Assembly: GCA_943736015.1 (NCBI GenBank)
Contig: OX031065.1
Coordinates: 16,087,427 to 16,151,426 of the forward strand
Length of the DNA: 64,000 bases
DNA from: Tridacna crocea
Taxonomy: Eukaryota; Mollusca; Bivalvia; Cardiida; Cardiidae
Direction: 5' to 3'
Position numbers and translations under genes: made by a program
Notes under the pieces: generated by a model
Told to the model about the DNA's origin: nothing
Databases searched by the model: none
The model's input: only the letters and a program-made list of their open reading frames with translations
Shown: in pieces, positions 13,101 to 28,100 of the stretch
Layout: each line of letters begins with the position of its first letter
How positions within the stretch are numbered: position 1 is the stretch's first letter

Positions 13101-16100
13101 GCATCGGATTGTAATGAATGTCTGATGTCTATATGCCTCATCTTACCGAAAGTTTTGAAGCTGTCCGCTGAAAATCTATTTTAGGGTGGCAGATAACGAC
13201 TGCACTTTGAAATAAATATTATTTATGTTGCTAAATATCAGTCAAGTTCTTTGAAAAAAGGGTTTTATGCAAGGACTGTGCAGGCTGGCGTGGGTCAATA
13301 TTTTCTGCAGATGCAATAAAACCTCTTTTTACAAAACATGGCGTATATGTATATTTTCTATATCGTTCACAGAAAGGGATATATTTGACTGCGCGGGGAC
13401 AAGATATCAACAGACAACCCAACATCCTCTATATATCTACAGACGGAGGAAGGAACTGGCATGCTCTACATGAATTTGTAGATGTAAGTTTTTCTTTTAC
13501 TGATTTCTTACAAGACTAGTCTATATTTTGACATTTTGAACGAATGGTTACTGTCTTGCATTTCAGCTCTTTACATCCACAAAGATGTTGGTAAGAAACC
13601 AATTTACCATTATTTTGAGAAATTTGGAGAGATTCGGAAAGTGTAGTAGAAAGTTAATTATACACGTACTTAATACATGTACAGCCACAGTTGATTTTTT
13701 TTTTGAAACAATTAAACTAGTTGTAAACTCTTTTGTTGTGTTTGTATCCTATTTGAAAAATACGAAAACATTGAGAGAAAATGGATTTAAAAGAGAAAAA
13801 AAAAGAACAGAATGAAAAAACAATGTGACAAGAAGAGGAAAGTGGGGAGCGCATGAATGGAAGGAATTTTAAAAAAGGACTTTAATAATAGTAAAAATTC
13901 CCATTTCCTGTCATTGTAGGAACAGCACCCATCTTATGACAAGGATAAACATGACTTTCTGCTTCACCAGTTGGACTTGTACATAGCACTATGCAGGGTG
14001 CGTATCTGTATTTGTTTGTTGTGTTTTTGACTATCTACCAATCCAATACGTAGGCCACTTAAGCCGTATGGCGTCTGTTAAATGTGTAGAGCCAAAAATG
14101 CGGAGATCTCAGCAGATCATTCGTTTATATATAGATTTGATTATTCACACGGTAGACAGAATTGCTGTGAAATTGCCTGCAATAATTATCATTGCGCCAA
14201 AAAGATCCATTTGCTTGTGTCAGTGAATTTCGTTGCTTGTTTATTGTTATGGAACAAAAAGGCATATTGTTATCGTCACTTGTGATTGTCTCAATGTAGA
14301 AATGATCGCTACAATTGTCTTGTGTCGTCGTTATTGGGTAGAAATGATTGTAAGTCATGTTTTGTTAATTAATGTTATAGAGTATAGTGATCACTACAAT
14401 CTTACCTTGTAATTGTTAGAGGGTAGACTGATCGCTATAACCTTACTTTGTGATTTCTTATACGGTATAATGATCACCATAACCTACTCTTATACATTGT
14501 TAAATAGGGTACAGTGATCACCATAACCTTCCCTTATAATTTGTTATATAGAGTATAGTGATCACCATAACCTTCCCTATAAATTGTTTTAAAGAGTATA
14601 GTGATAACCATAGCATTCCCTTATAAATTATCATCGGGTAGAGGGATCACCTTAACCTTTGTAAATAAATTATCACAGGGTATGGTGATCTACATAGCCT
14701 TCCCTTATAAATTGTCAAAGGGTGTAGTGATCACCATTACCTTCCTATAAAAATTGTCATCTGGTATAGTGATCACCATAGCCTTCCATAAAAAATGTAA
14801 TCGGGTATAATGATCTCCATAGCCTTCCCTTATAATTTGTAATAGGGCATATAAATTGTCATAGGGTAACGTGATCTCCATAACCTTCCTTTATAAATTG
14901 TCATCGGGTATAGGGATCACCATAACCTTCCCTTATAAATTGTCGTCGGGTATAGGGATCACCATAACCTTCCTTTATAAATGGTCGTCGGGAATAGGGA
15001 TCTCTATAATCTTACTTTATAAATTGTCATCGGGTATAGGGATAACCATAACCGTCCCTTATAAATAGTCATCGGGTGTAGGGATCCCTACCATATCCTT
15101 CCTTATTTAAGTTTCATCGGGTATGGGGATTACCATAACCTTCCTTTATAAATTGTCATCGGGTATGGGGATCTCTATAACCTTCCTTTATAAATTGTCA
15201 TCGGGTTTGGGGATCACCATAACCTTCCTTTATAAACTGTCATCGGGTTTGGGGATCTCTATAACCTTCCTTTATAAATTGTCATCGGGTTTAGGGATCA
15301 CCATAACCTTCCTTTATAAATTGTCATCGGGTATGGGGATCTCTATAACCTTCCTATATAAATTGTCATCGGGTAAAGGGATCTCTATAACCTTCCTTTA
15401 TAAACTGTCATCGGGTTTGGGGATCACCATAACATCTTTTATAAATTGTCATCGGGTATAGGGATCACCATAACCTTCTTTTATAAATTGTCATCGGGTT
15501 TAGTGATCTCTATAACCTTCCTTTATAAATTGTCATCGGGTTTGGGGATCACCATAACCTCCTTTATAAATTGTCATCGGGTTTAGTGATCTCTATAACC
15601 TTCCTTTATAAATTGTCATCGGGTATGGGGATCTCTATAACCTTCCTTTATAAATTGTCATCGGGTTTAGGGATCTCTATAACCTTCCTTTATAAACTGT
15701 CATCGGGTTTGGGGATCACCATAACATCTTTTATAAATTGTCATCGGGTATAGGGATCACCATAACATCCTTTATAAATTGTCATCGGGTTTAGTGATCT
15801 CTATAACCTTCCTTTATAAATTGTCATCGGGTTTAGGGATCACCATAACATTAAATTGTCATCGGGTATGGTTATCTCTATAAACTTTCTTTATAAATTG
15901 TCATCGGGTATAGTGATCGCCATAATTTCGTTCATAAATTATCATCGGGTATAGGGATCCCTGCCATAACCTTCCTTTATTAATTGTCATAGGGTATAGA
16001 GATCACTATAGCCTTCCCTTGTAAATTGCTATACGGTATGATGATCACCATAGCCTTCCCTTATAAATTGTAATCGGGTATAGGGATCACTATAACCTTC

Positions 16101-19100
16101 CCTTACAAATGTTACAGATAATAGTGATCACTATAACCTTCCTTTGTAATTTGTCATAGGGTATAGTGATCTCTATAACTTTCCCTTATAAATGTTACAG
16201 GTAATAGTGATCACTATAACCTTCCCTTGTAATTTGTCATAGGATATAGGGATCACTATAACCATCTCATTTAAATTGTTATAGGGTAGAAATGATTACG
16301 CCATCAACGTCATCACGAAGGAGTTGCGATATCTGACCTGGGAGGAGACCTTCCTTGCCCTGCGATCAGACATTCTACCCGACGCCATCAGAGCCAAATA
16401 TTGCGACATTACGACAAGTGAGAGATGATTAAAGCCATGCTCTGACAAAAGAGGGTTAACCTATTACCACACAACCCCTACTTTTGACGCCCCTGAGAAA
16501 AAAGCCTTTAGAAAATATTGTGGGAAAAAGAGAAAATGCTGGTAACCAGCATTTTCTTTTTTTTTCCACAATGTTTTCTACCCTTCCCAGAACAAATTTC
16601 AAATTTTCAGTCACTTTTATTTTGTCGTCTGCAAATGCTTTTAATTTGAACCAGTCTAAAATATTGTCGTTGGGTAATGAGTTAAATACATCTTCGAAAT
16701 GCATGATACCAAATAATGATGAACCAATAAAAAAGTTTTGTATAATAACCGACTGGATAATGACATACTATCGCCCTTAGACATGCAGAGAATTCACAAA
16801 TGGCAAAAAAGTGTCGATTCATTTCATCTTGCGCAGACTGCACAGGCGGTCAAGGGTCGATACTTTTTTTGGCGATGTATTAGCCCTTTCCCAAACGACA
16901 AACTTTTGGACTAGACCAAATTGAAAGCATTTGCAGATGACAAATCAACTCTTGCTGAAAAGATGATTTCTGCCTATGATAGGGTAGAAAACATTGTGGG
17001 AAAAGGAGAAAATGCTGGTTACCAGCATTTTCTCCTTTTCCCACAATGTTTTCTAAAGGTTACTTTTCCAGACCCGTAAAAACCAGGGATTGTTTGGGAA
17101 AGGGTTAAACCCCCTTTTTCACTGAGCGAGGCTCATATCATTTGTTTAGTGCAATTTATCATTTTCTAAACAGTTCTCTTTCTGAGTTATTAACAAAATT
17201 TGGGTTTTCATTACATAGAACTATACGTAGATACTGTATAGCAAAAGCTTTCAGCCACGGTTTGAGCCGAGAAAGGGACAATTCGATGTTTACACGACTG
17301 CCAGGCATAATTTTTAGAAGTTCAAGTAAAACAAACGCCAACCTTTATTCTTACATATGTTAGGGCCCGTAATATTTCTAGGGTTTTAAAATAGTAGACC
17401 CGTAACACTTCTAGTTCAGCATGGAATAAAATTTCGTGTTAGATGATAAATTCGGATTTATACAGATATCATACTTTTACCCATTTTTAACCGACCAGAA
17501 ATTCCTTTGATGTATATCTTTAAATTATTTATTGATACTTTCGTTAATTTTCAGAAAAGGAAGGTAATTATTATCTCCCTTTGTAATGGGAATATAGTGA
17601 TTTTAGATTTATAAATGATAATTCCAAGAAGACAACAAAAAGAAAAAGCGGCTCGATTAAAGTACTATAAGAAAACGTTACTCATTATTTTAAATGGCAG
17701 CAAATTTTGTAGGATAATATTGTAATGGAAATAGCTGTTTTCTATTATGGGTCCACTACGTCAAGTAAAGTCACACTAAACACTCCGATACTACTCGACT
17801 ATATCTTACTGATTATTTTCTCTACGCGCAGGTTTGTTTGTAGACATAGGAAACAACTATTCTGTACTAGCACACCCAAACATCTGTTTTGTGTATGACT
17901 ATGTAGGCTCCAAAGACGAAGAGAAAAGCCAGGGAGACTTTGTAAGTAAATTAGCTTCGCGTAAGAACAACCTGTGATGCACTGGTCCTTTTCCCAAATT
18001 TCTTCTAAACAAGGTCATTAAAAGTCGGGAATGTGCGGTAAAGGAATAAAGGGAAGAACATTTTTTTCCGACCCCGGTATTTTGTAAATATCACTTGTCA
18101 TAAACATCAACCATCGCGTTTTCTTACATGTTGTAACAATCACGTTAGTGATCGAAAACAACTGTCAGTGTAATTACCGTAAATCTACAGACTTTAATTC
18201 TTGCATCTTTTTTGAAAAAAAAAATCGGTAGTCATGTCATTGAAACATGTTCACAATTTTGAAGTATAATAGATATACCTTTTTCCTGTAACTTTTTGCA
18301 ACACAAAATTTTATGCTCAATTTATGCCATAGACTACAAAAAAGTTGTCGATGTAAACTTAAGCAAACTATGTTAAAATGGCTGGGTTGATTTTTCTACA
18401 CAGATCGTAAAGGAGCTGGTGGCCATATTTCCTGTGTTACGAGACTGGATTGCAGAGTTTTTGTCAGAAAACAAATGTATGATAGCGTCCGATATTGGTC
18501 ATAACATGCTGATTGAACAGGTAAAACGCTGATCGTAAAGTTACAGAACAGAACAGAACAAATATTTTGTTGGCTTTACACATTAACGTTTCTAATCCAT
18601 ACATGATTATTTTAACATTTCTCAAAGGTCTATAAAAGTGAATTAATAAATATTAGAAATTAGTAATTGGGAAATGATCATACACATTGATATATGTGTT
18701 AAATAAACACATATATTGAGAGTATAATCTGTAAGACTGATTATCCAAATAATTCATTTTTTCTGATGGCAAATGTACATTTTATAAAGTAAATTTATAA
18801 GATTTTGGAGGGTCCTTTTATTATTAGAAGAAAGCAGTTGACAAAGTTTTTGCATATTCGGTCTTATTCTACAATACATGTAAGTATCAATATATCTTTT
18901 TCTTATGAATTCATATTTACAACAAATGAAAATAAAATGAAACTCATCCTATATGTCTCCATTATGACATGTATTACAGAGCCTCAAATTTCTTTCTACC
19001 CAGTTCCCACCATAGCGACCGGCTTGTATATGTAGAAAAATATGTTTGAGTCATCTTCTGCTTAAAAGGGGGCTTAATGCATGTCGGTAATTATAGGTTG

Positions 19101-22100
19101 CAAATGATTGTGTTCAGAGTTGAAGTGAAATTAGATTTCCGACAACAGCTCATAAATTCTCGAAGTTGAAAGAAAACTTTCTGCTAAAATCTCGCCAGTT
19201 TTCAAAGTGCAATTTAATATTGTCCTTTGTCATAACTTCGATACCTTAAACCGATATTTTCATACCATCAGAGAAACAAGCAAAGCATAGATTTAATTTT
19301 GGCATTATAATCGATAGGAAAAGAGTAGGAAATCATTGTTGGGCAAAGGAAAGTACATTTCACTTGATAATCATAGCAAACATTCTAAAAATACATTTGA
19401 TCATCACCAAAAATTGACCATAACTTTGTGAAAACGTGTATTTAACCCGATTTTCATAGCAAAATTTTCCTAAAAATACATTTGATCACCACCAGAAAAT
19501 GACCAGACTTTTTCCCATAACTTCTTGGATCATTTTCGAAAAAAAAACAAGAGTCACTCCAAATGTAGTCAAATGACGTCAAACATGGTATTCCTAAATT
19601 TCACAGGTTCTGCCGTTGTCAAAGATGCATTTTCTACGGCATATTTGAATTCATGGGCATTTCGTGTATATAGATATTGGAGAGGAGAGTGTTCTTGACC
19701 TATTTAACGGAATTCCATCTTTAGTTAGCTCTCCACGTGGACCATAATTATGGATAAGATATTCATTTTCAATCAGGAAAAAAATACGAATAGAGATCTA
19801 TGTATCTTAGGCCTATTTCAAGTATGTTGTGGAGAGCTGGATTTACAGTATTCGCAAAACTACCTAAAGTTGTACTTTGTTGGGTACATGATATCACTAT
19901 TTTTACCCGTCGATCTACTGAATGTTCACAAGTTTATAACCATGATTATTTTTCTTAACTCATTACGGATGGGCAAAATTTTAGGCTTCTCCAAATCGAA
20001 AGCATTTGCAGACGAAAAAACATAAAAGTGACTGAAAATTTTAACTATGTTTTGTGAAGGGTAGAAAACACTGCATGTGGGGAAAGAAGAAAATGCTGGT
20101 TACCAGCATTTTCTCCTTTATCCACAATGTTTTCTAAAGGCTTCTTTCTCAGGATTGTCAAAATTATTGATTGTGTGGTAATGGCTTAAGTATGGATAGC
20201 TCGGATCTCTCCAAAAATTTGGAAAGTCGTCAGTTTGGTTTCTCCCTTTCGACCTATATGCTAGATGAATTGTTTACTGTAGATGGTCATGTTTCTGTGT
20301 ATAGGTCGTCCGTCTGCTCTATCATTTGGTAAAATTTGGATATTACATGGATGCCGAAGATGTGGAGAATCTGTTACCGCCATTGCTGAATCTTCTGGAT
20401 GGACGCCATGACTTTCCAGCACCAAAGGACAAAGAAAAAGGTAGAAAAGAAATTTATCCATTTATTTTTTTCTTTTTTAAAGTCTGGCTAAAAATTCTCA
20501 ATATATTTGGGCGCGGCTGATGACCTACCTTCAGATAATGGCTAGCAACACGCGAAAAGGGAAAAAGAAAGAGTAAAAAAGTCACGTTATGTTTATTTTC
20601 CTTTCTCAAAATATCGACTTTCTCCTTACTTCCCTAAAAAACAGTTGGCCAAGTTTTGGATGAAAATCATCCATATATATCCATTTTTAAGTACACGGGT
20701 GAATACTAAAGCAATACAGCGAATTTGAAAATTTTCCCACAGATATCCGTTGAATTGCAAAGGTGGTTCTAACAAAGCACGATTTTTCTGTCGAAATATC
20801 GCCGGTTCGTCGTCGTCTGGGCATATCATAGCCTATTCTTCGAAGATTCGACCTGTCTTTTATGACACATCACTCCCCCGAAATATTGGGGGGCGGGGGA
20901 TTGTAGTAATACGCGCTATAAAGTATCAATGGAAAAATGGTTAAAAAAAACCAGGCCTGTTTTAGCTCCAGATTTCTCTAAACTACTGAACATAGCTGAA
21001 TGAATCGCATCAATTAGTGTTTTATTGAGAAACCGTTTATTTTAGTTTGAAATTCACAAAGTAACGGTTGTTGTGTAGAAAAGTAGTCCGGTTCTGTACC
21101 CAGGGTGCCTAAATTAGATTGATGTCTATTTGTAGAATGCCATCTAGCAGGAAATAATGCCGGTTTGTACTTGTAAACTGTTATGATTATGATCTTACAG
21201 AAAGCACTGCACCTCAACCAACTGTAATTTTGACTGGTAACCAGCATTTTCTCCTTTTCCCACAATATTTACTACCCCTCTGAGAGACAAGTCACACACT
21301 TAAGCTGCGTCTTATTTTCTATCTGCAAGTGCTTTCAATCTGGACAAGTTTACCTTTTGTCGTATGGTAAAGAGTTAAACGAGGCAGTAATGAATTCGAG
21401 TTAAATGCCGAACTGCTTCTTTCAGGTTACTCAAAAGAGATGATGAAGAAAGTACAGACGTACCAAGCCACGGAGAGATATGACGTCAACAAGGAAACCG
21501 CTGCAATCGTTAACGCTAAATTCCAGTAAGTAACTCCTGAGTTTTTATTTCCCTTCTTTCTTTTGGCGTACCTACAACGCTGGCTTTTGACATAGGCCTA
21601 CTCTTGGTACATGTATAGATGTACAGGAATGAAGAAATAGTAGATTGCGATTGGTTAAAAAAGTGAACATGTTTATTCTACGGGTTCTTGTAGGCCTGTT
21701 TGCGGGCAAATTTAACACAGCTTCATACAAGCGTGACGATCGCTATTTTTTTGCGTTTTCCATTAACCAATAAATTGTACATATGATCCCTGCCCTGAGT
21801 AAAGGGGGCTTAATGCACCTGCGAAAAGTATCGATCCTGGTCAGTCTGCACATCCATGGCTTGCTTGGGACCATGGATCACGGAAATGCACTAAGCCCAT
21901 TTTTTCCGGAGCATGTTATAAGGGTTGGTTGAGGAACTTCTTATAGCAAGATAAATTCATTTCCAGGTCAATTAATTTTCAAAGACCTGTGCTGAACAGA
22001 ATGTGGAGTAAAGATGAATCATTATTGTGATATATGAAGTTTTTTCCCCGTTGTCTGCGCATGTCATATTCTTCGAAGATTCGACCTGTCTGATGTGACG

Positions 22101-25100
22101 CATCACCCTCCCCAAAGTTTGGGGGATTAGAGTAACACGCGCTATAATGTAACTATTGAGAAAATTGCTTTTTTTAATGCATTTGAGGAGAAGTAGGCCT
22201 GCTTTAGCTCAAGTTTCTCTAAACTGCTGATGATAGCTGAATGAATCGCATCGGGTAGCGCTTTATCGAGTAAACGTTTATTTAGTTTGAAATTCAAATT
22301 AATGGCTGTGACGTAGAAAAGTAGTCCGGTTCTGTACCGAGAATGCCCAATTTAGATAGTTGTGTATTGGTAGAATGCCATCTAGCGGGAGATTATTTTT
22401 TTTCTGTTAGTATATTCACAATCAAGAAGCTTGTTCCGTAAGACGTGTAAGCTACTATACTCAAGTTATTACTATGACTAAGATGCAGGTATGTGTTATA
22501 GTCAGGCAGGTAGCGTGGCCGAGCGGTCTAAGGCGCTGGTTTAAGGCACCAGTCTCTTCGGAGGCGTGGGTTCGAATCCCACCGCTGCCAAATTAAATTT
22601 TTTGTCACAACTTTAATTTTATCAAATGGTTCGGTGTTTTTCCTTCAATTCATTATGAGTCACTGTTATCATCTATTTACCCTTATCGTTCTAAATAATT
22701 GAAATGGAGTTATCAATTCGACTGTGAAAAAAAAAAACAAAACAAATATTGCTATTTCAGAGTTATGTTTTAGGGGAATCATAATTATCTTGTTATCGGA
22801 AAGTGTAGATCTAAGATCAGACTGCACGTTCTGTGCAGTCTGATTTTAGATCTACGCCGTCCGCTAAAGGTCAGCGAGTCGCGCTTTGCAGCCTAAGGGT
22901 TTACATTATTCAACTCTTATCCTGCTAAATATGTGAAATGAAAGATTATCCCGTTAGCACACGACAAAATTTTTGACCTATCCAAATTGAAAGCCTTTGC
23001 AGACGACAATTTAATTGTGGCTCAAAGTGTGCATTTTTGCATTGATAGGTTAGAAAACTCTGTAGGAGAAGAAGAAAATGCTGATTACCAACATTTCCTC
23101 CCCCTCCCACAATGTCTTTACCACACAATCCAGAGTTTTCACGACCCTGATAGAGAGGTCTTCTGGGGACATTGTGGGAGGAGGAGGAAATGTTGGTAAT
23201 CAGCATTTTCTTCTTCTCCCACGTTGTTTTCTACCCTTTCATAGTCGGATTTCAACATTTGGGTAGGATTAGTTTTGTCGTCTGCAAATGCGTTGTATTT
23301 GGACTGGTCTATGATATTGGCATTTGGTAAAGAGTTAAATCTATGTAATGAATTTATACTTGATAAAGTTATATTGGTAATGTCCAAGCATAGGCCTGGT
23401 CCTTTATTGTGGGCTCGATCTTCTGGCAATTGGTGAGTATGATCTATGCTTTGTGGGTTGGGGAGTGTATTGATGCATCTCCAAGGTATTGACCCATGTC
23501 AGCGCAGGCTGGCATGGACTGAAATCTCCCAATTTTCTGTATATCCAAGTAATGGTTTATCTCCTGATTCGGTCGGGTATTAGACAGGGTGGACTTTATG
23601 GATCCGTGATTATGTATTGAATTGCTTGGTATTCTATACCACGGAGATGCATTGGGCCCCCTTTTGTCGGAGCATGGTTCAGGTACATTCTTGGTCTGGG
23701 TTCGGGCCCATTTGGCGGGATGAAAGCTGCAACGACTTCATCCCGGTACTTTGTATTAGTTGTTTACGTGACGTCAACGTTACCTTGACGTTGCGTAAAC
23801 TACTGAACATTACTGCAGGCATTCTATCACAGGATCACACTTGAAGAAGGCGGTTGTACCGCCGAAAGCTTGTGTTCATTTTATAATTAAAAATATGATA
23901 GAGGGTTAAGCTGATAGTAAAAACCCAAATTTGGCTATTTCAAAGGTAGTTTTTATAAGGAAAACATGTTTTAATCAGACTGTATATCAAGATCAGACTG
24001 CAAGTTTCATGCTGTCTGATCTTGATATACACTGTCTGCAAAAGGTCAGCCAGTCGCGCTTAGCAGCCTAAGGGTTAACCTATTTTTTGCCTACGTCAGA
24101 CAAAGATAGACATAGTAATTGTTTATGATAACGTTATAAATACATTTCCACGCGTAAGTTAGTTACAACGAAACGGTTAGATCTGGATCAGACAGCATAA
24201 ATAATGATTGTGCTGTATTATTTCTGGCTTACACTTGAAATATTTTATCAGACAAACATCTGTTTATACACCATTGACAAAGCGACGTGAAATTTGTCGT
24301 CTGCAAATGCTTTCGTCTATTTTTTTTTCGAATGCCTTGATCCATTGGCAGGCGAAAAAATGTCTCACCTGTCAATATCGAAAGTGAAAAGTAAATTGAG
24401 TAAATGAAGTAGGCCTAAATATTATACTGTTGCGATAATGTTTTCAAAAGTGGTCTGCTACAGGGATGAAGAGAGAGAGAGAGAGAGAGAGGGGAGGGAG
24501 GGGAAATGTTGAAAGGGGAAGAAAAGGAAGACAGACAGACAAACAATGAAAGGGAGGGGGCTGATTCGGTTTAAATATCTTACTTTTCTAGATGTTGATA
24601 GGTAGTTAGCAACGATGATCAAATATCGAGAAATTATATTTTGTAATCAATTCAATACGTCACCAACTCGAGTTAAATTCAGGTGACCTACCAGCTATAA
24701 ATTATCGATAACCAAGTATTCACGCTGACAACCGTCAGGTAGCGTGGCCGAGCGGTCTAAGGCGCTGGTTTTAGGCACCAGTCTCTTCGGAGGCGTGGGT
24801 TCGAATCCCACCGCTGCCACAGATATTTTTATTCTTTTTTTTTTTCATTGATTTTTGAATTAATATTTAATATAATTAAAGCTGACTTGGGTTATAATTA
24901 TGTAATGTTTGGCCAGTAGACCCGTTTTAAATCTCAGTCTGTCCCTCGAACCATATTGATATTTCGAGGAGGTAATCGAGAATCTACTCCATTCGGCGCC
25001 GTAGGCGAAAACAGGGATATTTGCGGATGGCATAGGTCAAGATCATACTGCACAGAACGTGTAGTCTGATCTTGAATCTATATCATCCGCTTGTTTAGTC

Positions 25101-28100
25101 AAGCTCATGTGATAAAAATACATCTGATCGAGTCTCAGTGGGTTCTATTTACAGGCATCGAAAAGGATCGAGTTTGGCCTGTAACCCGTGAAAAGAGACA
25201 ATGGGACATTTGCGTAAAGTGTCGTTTCGGATCAGCCTACGCAATCCGAATAGGCTAATCCGAAACGACTCTTTCCGTTTTTATGTAATTTTCTGTTTTG
25301 CGCAAGTCTAGTGTAGCACAATATCGGATGTTGTCGTAAAGTGCCGTCTCGGATTAGCCTGCGCGGACTGCGCAGGCTGATCCGAGACGACACTTTACGC
25401 AAAATTCCGAATACCACTTTTCACGTATTGCCTCTCTGAAAGAGTTAACTACATTCCATTATTTTTTTTTAATAAATTACATAAGCACCGCTTAATTACA
25501 TAAGCACCGCTTAATTACCGCTTAATTACATAAGCACCGCTTAATTACATAAATTACATAAGCACTGCTCTGGGAAAAGGGATTTTAACGTATCTCTCAG
25601 ATCCACAGAAAAAGGTATGATTTTGATTTTAGAATTAAAAGTATCAATTACTCTCCACGAACCCCATCGTCCAGCGTCCGTCGTCCGTCAACAATTTGTT
25701 TAAAGGGCAAATCCTAAGATTTTTTGACCATACTGTTTTTTTGCTCCAATCAGCTGCAAATGATGTTAGTAAACACGTATCCATCAGTTTTCATAAATAC
25801 CACTCTGTAACATGCCATAAATCACGCTCGAATTGTCACGCTGATATACGGTCCCAAAAATGGTGCATGGCTTACTTCCCCTGATTCGCTTATCTTCCGT
25901 ACCTGTGTGACGTCATAGTCGCGTAAGCCTGTGTTTACAGTCAGTAGAAATAAGTAGAAACGCTGGTGATTATACGCAGATATCTGAGTATTAACATGGA
26001 ATTCAGCCGAAAAAATGGTAAATTGTGCAGCCTATGGCTTCAACGTCGAATCAGGAACACATAGAATTAGTATGTTCAAATTTCCGAAGGAATTAAAAAG
26101 GAGGAAACTATGGATTCAACGTTTAAACCGGGGCCGGACAGTAACGGAGGATTTTGTGCCATCAGTTCATTCCAAATTGTGTTTGAAACACTTCGAGGAC
26201 AGTTCTTAATAAGTCCAAAACTCGTAAAAGAAGTTGGTTATAGGAATATTAGGCTGCGATTAAAACCTGATGCTGTGCCGACATTGTTCGAAACTCCGAG
26301 TCGAAATAAGATCGGCCATAAGACAGACATTCCGCAATGGCAATCTCCAAAAAGAAAAACAAACATAAGGTCGGTAATTCCTTTAATTGTTTTTCGTAAT
26401 ATTTTATCCTTTTCTAGATCTACATTCTGGACAAAGTAGAAATTGGTGCCGTTTTCTCCCTTTTTTTCCCTAAATGTTTTCAACATTTAACCCTTTACCA
26501 AGAGACAAAATTTTAGAATGGTCCAAATTAAAAGCACTTGCAAACAAAGTAAACCTAACTGAAATATTGAAATTTGTTTCCACCAGGATAGAAAACATTG
26601 TAGGATAAGAAGAAAATGTTGGTTACCAGCATTCTCTCCTTTTCCCACAATGTTTTAAAAAGGCTTCCATCTCAGGGTTGTAAAAACAAGGGATTGTTTG
26701 GTAAAGGATTAATTTGCACATGACAAAAAATGGTAATCAAAAAGTTGAAATGAAATTTGATTTGGAAAGGATGGAAAACATCATGGGAAAAGGAGAAAAT
26801 CTTAGCAATTTCTCTTTTCCTCACAATATTTTCAAAGGCAACAACATAACATATTCATCCAAATTCATAACATAGATTTTGGAAGTACCAAAGTCTTGAT
26901 TGTTCAAATGATGTTAACTTCCAAGTGTTTCAGCTTTTTCTTCCTTTTCCACAATGTTTTCAAAAGGCTTCTGTCTCAGGGTTGTAAAAAACAAAGGGTC
27001 AAGTGACCATTCACCAAACACAAAAATTTTAGACTGGTTCAAATTGAAAGCATTTGCAGACAACAAAAGAATTGTGAACCAAAAATATTTGCAGCTGATT
27101 GGAGTGAAAAACAGTATGGTCAAAATATATTAGGATTTGCCCTTAAACAGTAAACATCTTTTTCTTCCCACACTGTTTTTCAAACACTCTTTCTTTGGGT
27201 ATTGGAAACTAGACCTAGGGTTTGCATGGTAAAGGGTGAAGTCAGTATCTGGCTACCCCTAGTCAAGGTCATAAATGTTTATCACCGGCCAGTTGAAACA
27301 ATACAGGAAATGGTTACATAACATTTGCATATCTCACCCCTTTACTCTGTAATGTTTGTTTGTGACAGTAAACCCATGTTACAGATTTTATTCCGTACAC
27401 TTCTTCTCTTAGACATTTCACTCTTAAAAATGATTTGACAACTTACTATCATTTTGAACAAATTTTGAATTGTATCTTGTGTAACCCTTCACCCATGAGA
27501 GAACAAATTTTGTACCTGTCAATGTTTACAGAATTCTTTACAAGGTACAAATATAGAATCCATCAACAAATAGTTAGAACTAACATCTCACGATTATCAG
27601 TCGTAAAAGTCAAGAAATCGGTTATTTGACATGAAACTAAAGTTTAGAAGTGTCTTTAAAAGTGTCGGGGAACTGTGTAGTCGTGGAACTGTCTTGAAAC
27701 CGTCTTTTTTTAATTATTATTATTAATGCCACCCGTAAATCTACTGAAAATACTTCAAGTGAAACAAAGCTTATGCCGTACACTTAATTTTATCATATAT
27801 TCGAATAATATTTCTGTAAGCGACGTTCGCCCCGTAGCCTAATACATGTAGGCGTGATACTCATCACGCTGTTCAAAAGTCCGGCATAACATCGTTATTT
27901 TCGCCATTGGTGGGCAAATTTTTACTTTTATCCTCATCATCAGAAACTATTAAGTTTCATTAAAAACTTGGTGGTACATGTACGGCCTTACCGGCCTAGA
28001 ATCGTGTATTCCTTCGTCTTAAATATCGCTCATTTCACTATCTGAAACAAGGTCCATATTGAAACAAACGCTCCTATGACGTCACAGATCAAGGTGCGCT

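Noticed and set aside
15123-15753. Open frames of repeated ITITFLYKLSSG
   Set aside because: They follow directly from a 42-bp tandem unit without stops; there is no start context and no relation to a known protein.
14340-16284. CRISPR array
   Set aside because: The units are contiguous with no unique spacers, and the setting is a eukaryotic intron.
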